Source of the DNA: Molanna angustata
Taxonomy: Eukaryota; Arthropoda; Insecta; Trichoptera; Molannidae
Assembly (NCBI GenBank): GCA_963576475.1
Contig: OY754972.1
Span: 12,173,062-12,237,061 of the forward strand
Direction of reading: 5' to 3'
Length of the DNA: 64,000 bases
Shown: positions 56,685 to 64,000 of the stretch, one piece after another
Layout: each line of letters begins with the position of its first letter
How positions within the stretch are numbered: the first letter of the stretch is position 1
Notes under the pieces: generated by a model
Seen by the model: the letters and a program-made list of their open reading frames with translations, nothing else
What the model was told of the DNA's origin: nothing
Databases searched by the model: none
Program-made: the position numbers and the translations under genes

Positions 56685-56745
56685 AATTCTGTGTACAATG
56701 ACGGGTTTATTGCCACAAGGCAATTTCTTCCAGCCAACCAAAGCA
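56685..56745 (-). mobile_element. T2-tail fragment, minus strand
   Basis: GACGGGTTTATTGCCACAAG and GGCAATTTCTTCCAGCCAAC, as at 21575-21630. Confidence 0.6.
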
Positions 56746-59261
56746 ACGTGAGGTCATAGATAGTATATTGGTAGTATATTATGTACAGAAATATTAATAA
56801 ATAAATATTCTTTAATCAAATATAACTATCAAATAGACATATATAATATTTATGCAATTGTTGAATAATTTACGTACTTAGTTTAAACTATTTAGCAGGT
56901 TATACACCTTTTTAAGAACCTTTAAAAGGTGTATAAGCTGTTAATATAATTATACCTATTATAGCTGTTAATAAAATAAAATAAATATATAAATGATAAC
57001 CATTTTATTTTTGTTTTTAAAGATATTTCTTTTTAATATTTGTAAATGGGTAAATAAATCAACGGATTATGCCATACAAAAATATAATTTAATGTGGAAC
57101 CATGTGGAACAAACGGTATATTTATTTTGTACCTTTTTTTTACATTTGTTCCTAGTGCATCATTTAATTCACAAGAAACAGGCAATTAACTTGGCTGCAA
57201 GGTACTAAATTTCTTAAAAAGAAAATGTATTTTATTTATTTTTTTCATTACCATCGTTTTTTTTAAATCCACTCAAAGTATCACACAAAATTGAAAATAT
57301 CAAAAGTACATAATATAATGTTGTAACGGCATATTTTGATCGTTTCTATTGTAGTTTTGATTCAGTGGTTGTGTCAAAGTGATGTTTGCTCTGATAAATA
57401 AATAACTTCGACCGCTATCCATCATGATTATGTTATTATTAATACAAACAATTTATTTAACAATAAATCCGACCGTTAAATTATTGTGATACGATTTACT
57501 GCCGCATTTAATAGTGCAAAATAATGTTCTTATAATCCCGAAATCCGTTTTGCTACAGTTGCGTTGTAACTTGCAAAAGAACATGAGACATGTTATTGTC
57601 AAAACTTCCTTTTGGCGTCAATATGGTGCAGCTTGTAAATTATTTCTCGGGCGATTAGGTTAGGTGCACGTGTATCAGAACTTGAGGGTTTCTAGAGAAT
57701 TACACCCCAAGACAATCTGAAAGGAAGAGAATATATTGGTGGCACGTTGGAATGTGTTTTTCAGTTGAGTTTCCATTCTTGATATGAAAAATGACGATAC
57801 ATATGTAGATATTAATATTGTTTTGGCTTCTGGGTACATTTGTGTACTTCGTGAAGTCCAATTTATTTATTTATTTATTTACAAAATATACGGCATAAGC
57901 CATTTACTTGTTACAATATACACTTACAATAATTAATTACACACAAAGATGAAATATATAAACAAATAAAAATATAAAACATAAAATATACATTCAGTTA
58001 AAATATAAATATATAGATTTAGATAAAAACACAGATTAAGATAAAAATAGACAAAAAATAATCAGAATTAAAAAAAAATAATAATAATGATAAGAGGGAA
58101 CAAAATCGAATGTGACAATAGATCTACTGCAGCTATGTAATTTGACAGCTATATCGATATAAAAGATCCATAATTTTTTTTTTGAAGACCGGCAAACTAT
58201 CTCCAAAAATATCTGCAATTTAAACGAAAATATAAATTCAATATGTTTATAGTCCCATGAGTATTTTTTTTACCTTTCTCTACTATCGAATCGTGGATAT
58301 CATCGATTGCCTCGTTTCTTTCATTCTAGTTTTTGAATAAGCATTTTTTCTAATTTATTATTTCATTTATCAAAACTTTTACAAAGCTTTATGTCATGAA
58401 AATTGGATTTTTCATTTTTTTTTATAGAATTTGTGCAGCAGAAATGTCTTATAAAATAAATTGTCAAAAATTGTACACTAAACTATATTGTGGAGAGTTT
58501 ATCGTTGGTCACAACACATGTTTTCTTTTTATCACGATATTTTGCGTCTGTTCTTCTTCATTGATTCAGAAGAAACTTGATTGAAGGCTTTATCAGAAAA
58601 TGCAACGAAGCAGGATGTTTTTCTTCATTTGTGAAAAAAAATGGAACTTCTACTATATTACTTTTCCTCCCCTCGACATTCTAGATTTCATTCCAGATAT
58701 ACTTGCATCTGTTTTGTAGAGAATACTCGAAATTTCATCTTCAGAATTGTATTTTCGATTTACTGTGAACCTTTTTTCTTTCTTTTTTTATCGTACATTA
58801 TTCCTTTTCGATTATTGTAATATGTAGTAGGTAAATATATGTATAAAGTTTTGATCTGTAATGTGAGATAAATCTATGGTAGTAACTTACATTTGATCGG
58901 ATCATTATTTTTGCATAACATTGAAACATCTTACCGAAATTGTTGTTTTATTGGTAATTGTATTCAAAGATGCTTTTATTCCAATGTATCGTGGATTCTC
59001 AAATATCCTTATATTTGGTTTAAAGTACTGATATCACATGAAGTTTAGTTTCGTATTTTTGCTTGTCTTGAAGAAATGACGTAGTTTCCAAAATATATAT
59101 GTAGTTTCCATTAGTTAATATTTCTAATCTTTTGTTTTATGATGTTTTTCTTATAGTCTTTTTACAGCGGATAGTGTTTGCAAATAAGTAGTACTTCAAG
59201 CGAAGATCTGAAGTAATATTATAAATGTTCAGCAGACTAGTATAATTATTTTTCTTTAGCC
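56746..59261. other. Unassigned AT-rich stretch
   Basis: A small hairpin lies at 56903-56939 (TTATACACCTTTT mirrored by AAAAGGTGTATAA). ATTT runs at 57862-57882 may be a SINE end. No gene is supported. Confidence 0.4.
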
Positions 59262-59345
59262 AGTTGACGTCCACTCCTGAACGTAGGCCTCCTCCAACCT
59301 TTTCCAAGCCAACCGGTCTTGTATTATCTGCATCCATGTTTTACC
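59262..59345 (-). pseudogene. LINE last-30-codon fragment (family 2)
   Basis: The minus strand reads VGKTWMQIIQDRLAWKRLEE, AYVQEWTSTG, then a TAA. It equals the very end of the family 2 protein at 35560-36112. An extreme 5' truncation. Confidence 0.8.
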
Positions 59346-59365
59346 CACGTTATTTTATAATTTTA

Positions 59366-59556
59366 TCAGGTGGGCAAGTCTGGTTGACCGTCGAAATGAA
59401 AACCCTCCTTGTTTACCCATATCATGGATATAATTATTATATGGAGTTCTACAATATCTTAAGATGTCATAGAACTCCATACGATAATTATATCCATGAT
59501 ATGGGTAATCACTGGGGTTTTGATTTCGCCGGTCAAACCAGACTTGCCCCCCAGAG
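59366..59556. mobile_element. Palindromic MITE family G, copy 3
   Basis: GGGCAAGTCTGG at the left, CCAGACTTGCCCCCC at the right. The middle CATATCATGGATATAATTAT and TATGGAGTTCTA are mirrored. The left arm has more changes than the right. Confidence 0.85.
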
Positions 59557-59678
59557 CTGGAGTTGACTGGTATTTTAACACTATTCCTGGGATACTAGTA
59601 GAGTTTTAATACCGTTTTTCTATCAGAACTGGAGTTGTCTGGTATTTTTAACACTATTCCTGGGATACTAGTAGAGTT
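59555..59678. repeat. 72-bp direct duplication
   Basis: CTGGAGTTGACTGGTATTTT, AACACTATTCCTGGGATACT and AGTAGAGTT recur 72 bp later with two changes. The first copy abuts the MITE end. Confidence 0.85.
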
Positions 59679-60604
59679 CGTTAAAGCCAAGGTTCAGGTC
59701 ATGCGGACATAATCAGCGCAACGCTATTTTAGTGATACCACCATTTCAATAATGTCTTGTTTTGGCGCCTTATTAATTGTATTCCTTACTTGAAGGCTAA
59801 TCCACATGATTGAACGATATTATTATAGATCTCATTTATAATATCGAGGAAAAGAGACTTTTGTTTTAGTAAAGGTACCATTCCCAATATTACTAAATCA
59901 GTATTTACCGGTATTCAAATTTCGGTATTACAAACCCTTTCCAATATCCAAGTATTGTAGGGGGCCGCAATATGTTTCAAGTATTATGACTGCTGGGGGT
60001 ACCGTTGGAGAACACTTTACCGCAAAGTCGATAGTCCCATTTATTTAAATAACATCATTCTACACGGGAAATATTTCTTTCTACTCTCGTATGTCTGCAA
60101 CATTCGTGTCTTGATTCATAAGGGAATAATTTTAAAATCATTGCATGAAATCGCTTCAGGGTTGTTATTTTTTTTTTCTTTTACTTTGACGTCGTCGGTG
60201 CGGCGGACGAAATTGAGCAATTTTATATGTAAAAGTAAAAAATCTTGTTTGTAAATGAGGTTCCACTTAATAATACCACATTATTTATCGTGCTTAGTTT
60301 AATTTTTGAATACCAAAGCAAGGGTATACAGCGAATACGTGCATAATAAGTAATTATAATAAATAAATTCATACTTACACAGCCTGATATTTTGTTTTAT
60401 CCATTGAGAAAAAAATAATATTTTTTTTAAAAACAATTACCATATTTTCATAAGCTCGAATATCAATCTTACGATATGTACCTATGTATGTATTTGATAA
60501 TCGATTTTAAGGGGCGACTGCTGCCAACAACGTATCTATTTTTTCAATTTGATATTGCATCATTACAAAAAGGAATCATTTTGAAAAAAATAACATAGTT
60601 TTGA
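59679..60604. other. Unassigned stretch
   Basis: No supported feature. Confidence 0.4.
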
Positions 60605-61082
60605 TATTAATAAAGCAAAATATACCTTAACTTTTTAATTTTGTTCTGTATATATTCTTGTAGAAAAAAAATATGCATACCCCGATTTTTGACATTTATC
60701 TTATATTTCTAAAAAAACTATAAGGTATAGAGCAATATTTATTTTTTTTAATTTAAAGAAGAACTAAATATATGGAAAAATATGTTGTGACGTTGCATTA
60801 ATGCATCAGGTTAAGTTAATAAACCACAAAAAATTTTATTTCGCAATGGCGCTGAATGGAAAATAAATGTTTTTTAGGTTTATTTACTAAACCTGAAGCA
60901 TTAATGCAACGTCACATCATATTTTTGTATTCTTTAATTTAAATAAAAATATATTGCTCTACGCCTTACAGTTTATTAAAAATATAATATAAAGGTTAAA
61001 AATCGTTGTATGCCATTATTCTTCTACAAGAATTTATACAGAACATTATTAGAAGATAAGGTATATTTTTCTTTATTAACAC
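60605..61082. mobile_element. Long imperfect fold-back (about 0.48 kb)
   Basis: Left arm 60605-60830 and right arm 60875-61082 are inverse copies at roughly 80% identity by eye. Paired strings include TTAATAAAG.AAAATATACC, TTGTTCTGTAT.TATTCTTGT, TAGAGCAATAT and TGTGACGTTGCATTAATGC. The loop holds CGCAATGGCGCTGAATGG. No coding capacity. Likely an older MITE than those at 6806 or 62725. Confidence 0.75.
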
Positions 61083-61230
61083 CCAAAGTATCTAAATTAT
61101 TTTTTAGGAAAACTATTCCCTTATTCCCTTAGGAAAACCATCGTGTCTTGTTTCAATATAGGCTTGATTGAAACTTTTTGATTGAAGGGGGTGAATTTAT
61201 CTAGTTAGGTCTTATGCACGTTTCCTGATT

Positions 61231-61392
61231 CCTGGGGGACAAGTTTGGTCAACAGGCGGAATCCAAACCATCCATGTTTATTGATATCATGGATATAATT
61301 ATCGTATGGAGTTCTAAGACATCTTAAGATATTATAGAACTCCATAAGATATAAGTTTTAATTCCGCCGGTTGACCAGACCTGCCCCCTGAT
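61231..61392. mobile_element. Palindromic MITE family G, copy 4 (most diverged)
   Basis: GGGGGACAAGTTTGGTCAAC at the left and GGTTGACCAGACCTGCCCCC at the right; the middle ATATCATGGATATAATTAT and ATGGAGTTCTA are retained. The right arm has lost about 20 bp. Confidence 0.8.
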
Positions 61393-61930
61393 TTTCGAAG
61401 TTGATTTGCGTATTACTTAATAATTTCCTAAGCCAATAATAATTAATTATTGCGAGTGCTTATTTAAAAAAATATATTTATATCAAATTCTATAATATTA
61501 TTATGAATGACCTATATAAAGAATTTTTAATGACCTGACATATTTATTTACATAAACAATGTATTTATTTTTGATAGGAATTCCATGTTCTGACTATCGT
61601 ATTAATAATTTCCTGCCATTTTCCCTATATTATCAAATTTTATTTGATGAAGCGAATTTTATTTTCGTTACAATGTAAATATTTATGTTCTTTATCCACT
61701 TTTGAATTAAATTGTTGAAATATTTCCCACGAATGATTCGAGTAAGCAAAATATATTCGCTATTTTCACGTGTGAAGTTTTCATACTACGTAATAAATTA
61801 AATGCAATCTTGTTTTATGTTTGTCTTGTAATGCGAGATAATTGTAATTGATAATATATTTAACATAACTTCTTTCCATAACGAACTGCATTATTTGACA
61901 GTGTCGAAAAAGAGAGAAGACTATATAGTA
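61393..61930. other. Unassigned AT-rich stretch
   Basis: No supported feature. Confidence 0.4.
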
Positions 61931-62150
61931 TAGCTAGTTGCATGTAACACATGAGATCCAACTGTCGATGGCGATAGTATGTATGTATAATTGAAGAATA
62001 CGTACCTACCTAACTATGACTTACTAAACAATGAACACAAATTGTAGGAAACAAAACATGAAGGTATGTATGTCAGGATGTGATAGTATGGAGGTCAGTC
62101 CTTTTTTCCTACCCAGAATATGAAAAAAGCATGATGGTATGTATGTATGT
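61931..62150 (+). repeat. Dispersed repeat B, copy 2
   Basis: Matches 809-1010. Here the end reads AAAAGCATGATGGTATGTAT, like the 3' tail of LINE family 1, so repeat B may be a non-autonomous partner of that LINE. Confidence 0.6.
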
Positions 62151-62176
62151 TTGGAGATTAAGTATCATTCTATTAA

Positions 62177-62530
62177 GTCTTCTTAGATATTGTGTATAGG
62201 CCACTGCCAAAAATGTATGAGAAACTGGATTTTTTTGTTGAAAAAAAAATAGAGATTTTGTAATTGTCTATAATCATACCAATTTTCAGCGTTCTTTCTT
62301 TTATAGTTTCTGAGATATATGGAAAAATTAAGTAAAAATTCAAAAGTAGATAACCCCTGACTGAAACAAAAATTCAAAATTATCTATATATACTGAAACT
62401 ATCTATATATTCTGAAATTCTGGGTTATGTGAAAAATATAGACCGTGCATACAAATCTCGCGTATCCTGGCTTGATACTTTGTCGATATGTTAAGAGAAC
62501 AATGTTCTCTTGAACAAATCGACAGTTGGA
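62177..62530 (+). repeat. Dispersed repeat A, copy 2 (internally deleted)
   Basis: Matches 1-757 but lacks about 400 bp of its middle, including the CA run. It ends with the same hairpin block. Confidence 0.65.
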
Positions 62531-62724
62531 ATAATGCTTGATGGTCTTGGTCTATACCTTGAAAAGTATGTCAAAATGACACACCATTGAAAATATATCT
62601 TATATTGAGATCGCCTGGAACAAGAGTGTCATTTTTTTCAAGGAATTGGATGTATTCAAAATGCGCTTAACTGTGATCGCTGATTTGATTGATCTTCAAA
62701 GTCAAATTAATTTCCCCCTGATAA

Positions 62725-62893
62725 GGCTGCCTGTCCATTGATGCGGAGCGAGGCAGCGGAGCGGAGAAACGGAGAAATATAAACCAATAGGATTGCATAA
62801 AATCTCGGAGCGGAGATTTAATGCAATCCTATTGGTTAATATTTCTCCGTTCTCCGCTCCGCTGCCTCGCTCCGCATCAATGGACAGGCAGCC
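62725..62893. mobile_element. Harbinger-type palindromic MITE with TAA duplication
   Basis: Starts GGCTGCCTGTCCATTGATGC and ends with its complement. TAA lies on both sides (62722-62724 and 62894-62896), the Harbinger target. The arms pair over about 80 bp with only a few mismatches, around a centre ATCTCGGAGCGGAGAT. It is GC-rich compared with its flanks. Confidence 0.85.
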
Positions 62894-63063
62894 TAAACGA
62901 CACGTAGAGCTCAGAGTATTGATACTTTCGGTAATTTAAATTTAATGAAATAGATGTTTAGAGAATGAATAATTCTATTATATGAAACGTGCATCTGCAT
63001 GAAATAATACCAAATGGGCAAAGTCTTCTGACGAGATTCCAAAAATGATTTTCCCTGCCTGCC

Positions 63064-63107
63064 TTTGCCCATGGAATGATACTGAATCATTAAACGGCGC
63101 TATAAAA
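63064..63107 (+). repeat. CR1/L2-type LINE 3' tail (class T1)
   Basis: TTTGCCCATGGAATGATACT and AATCATTAAACGGCGCTATA. Right after, at 63122-63150, CCCGTTCGGGACATGGCATG looks like the end of LINE family 1. Confidence 0.45.
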
Positions 63108-63216
63108 AAACATATCATATCATCCCGTTCGGGACATGGCATGATGATATTATATTCAGCTTTATGTCATTTTTTTCAACTTTATATTTCTATGATGTAT
63201 ATTATTTGACCGACAT

Positions 63217-63243
63217 TCTTCTCTTCTCTTCTCTTCTCTTCTC
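63217..63243. repeat. (TTCTC)n microsatellite
   Basis: Five TTCTC units in a row. Confidence 0.85.
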
Positions 63244-63551
63244 ACACTGTACACAGTCGTCGAGACCGTCAACCTGTACGACTCTTGGCCCACACACTTC
63301 ATCTACTCCGTCATTTGAGCAATTCTGTGATGCGGCACATTGTACGCGTAAGCGACCGTTTTTGTGAACTACAACTAGGACGACATCCGCCACAGCAAAT
63401 TCGTCACCATAGTGGGTCAGGATATTTGTAGAAATGCTTGTAACAAAAAGGACATTCTTGCTAATTTTAAGTATTTTTTTTTAGTGTTTTAGTGTAATGT
63501 ATACTTAGTATGTAAGCAACAAAACCCCCTGGATTCCTTCGGGATACATCG

Positions 63552-64000
63552 ATGCAGCCTGCCACTCGTCATGTAACGGTCCAGGGGGTAGGCAAAAAGA
63601 GGAGAACAGAATGCAGAATAGGAGTGTGGAATATTAGAGGTGGAATGGATAGAAAGATGAACGAAATGTGTGACGTGATGAAAGAGAAAGAGATTGATAT
63701 TATGTGTGTAAGTGAAACAAAAAAGAAAGGTAAAGGGATGAACGTACGAAACGATGGTATGATAGAGCTTTGGTCGGGTGTGAAGAGTGACGATTTTGCA
63801 TGCAAGGGAGTCGGGCTGATTCTAGCGAAACGAATGGGGACATGTATGAAAGAGTACAAGCTTGAATGGTCTAGACTGATGTGGGTAAAGCTGAAGATTG
63901 GAATTACAAGCGTGTTTCTAATTATAGGATACGCACCTGTGAACTCCGATAGCGAAAGTGAAAAGGATGAATTCTGGAACAGGCTGACTGAAATAATGAA
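63552..64000 (+). CDS. LINE ORF2 N-terminus: AP-endonuclease domain (runs off window)
   Basis: Open from ATG 63552 to the window edge, about 149 codons with no stop; an in-frame TAA lies about 55 bases upstream of the ATG. The start MQPATRHVTVQG leads into an APE-type nuclease that nicks target DNA in non-LTR retrotransposition. Motifs visible: CRIGVWNIRGGMDRKMNEMC (the WN motif with Asn), IDIMCVSETKKKGKG (the catalytic Glu in SETK), GLILAKRM and FLIIGYAPVNSD (the YAP motif). All fit the order of the family. The upstream 63240-63551 block is probably its 5' untranslated region. It is the only LINE 5' end here and may be a near-complete element. The RTE clade is probable, not proven. Confidence 0.85.
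   Translation, partial: MQPATRHVTVQGVGKKRRTECRIGVWNIRGGMDRKMNEMCDVMKEKEIDIMCVSETKKKGKGMNVRNDGMIELWSGVKSDDFACKGVGLILAKRMGTCMKEYKLEWSRLMWVKLKIGITSVFLIIGYAPVNSDSESEKDEFWNRLTEIM

Overview
This window reads as nuclear DNA of an insect, most likely a moth or butterfly. It is strongly AT-rich. It carries an interstitial run of the insect telomeric motif TTAGG, tRNA-derived SINEs, palindromic MITEs, and 5'-truncated non-LTR retrotransposons of the endonuclease/reverse-transcriptase type common in Lepidoptera. The order is an inference from repeat style, not a search. I found no complete host gene, no rRNA, no credible functional tRNA, no CRISPR array and no recognisable LTR retrotransposon.

Layout. 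1-7.8 kb: dispersed repeats, a telomere-like TTAGG run, a hAT element with an exact 8-bp target duplication (2637-3803), a palindromic MITE split by a LINE fragment (4133-4620), a second hAT-like element (5007-5941) with a nested palindrome, a perfect hairpin (6806-6963) and nested SINE insertions. 7.8-10.5 kb is nearly featureless. 10.5-22.2 kb: a CR1/L2-like LINE end, several SINEs, a retroposon copy folded back on itself (13408-13807) and three more LINE ends. 22.2-26.6 kb is almost empty AT-rich DNA. 26.6-36.9 kb: many LINE 3' fragments on both strands, one of which (33949-34621) runs at its truncated 5' side into a 0.5-kb microsatellite grown from its own coding sequence. 37.5-38.2 kb: a PIF/Harbinger element with TTA duplications and two decayed coding relics. 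38.9-41.9 kb: three different minisatellites, the third forming the ends of a 1.35-kb fold-back element. 44-54 kb: further retroposon, MITE and SINE copies, a 133-bp triplication and one candidate host exon (48781-49063). 55.5 kb: an isolated GC-rich island. 59-63 kb: more palindromes, including a 0.48-kb fold-back and a Harbinger MITE. From 63552 to the window edge: the intact-looking 5' end (AP-endonuclease domain) of a LINE.

How the parts relate. Nearly every coding match is the last 30-250 residues of a reverse-transcriptase protein, as expected from 5'-truncated reverse transcription. The SINE tails and LINE tails fall into a few shared 3'-end classes, which fits SINEs borrowing LINE machinery. 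A retroposon family called R here (six copies, 10-13-bp target duplications in four) has two copies rearranged into hairpins. The palindromic and fold-back elements together could yield much double-stranded RNA if transcribed. The best host-gene candidates are one possible spliced exon at 48.8 kb and the GC island at 55.5 kb; both are tentative.
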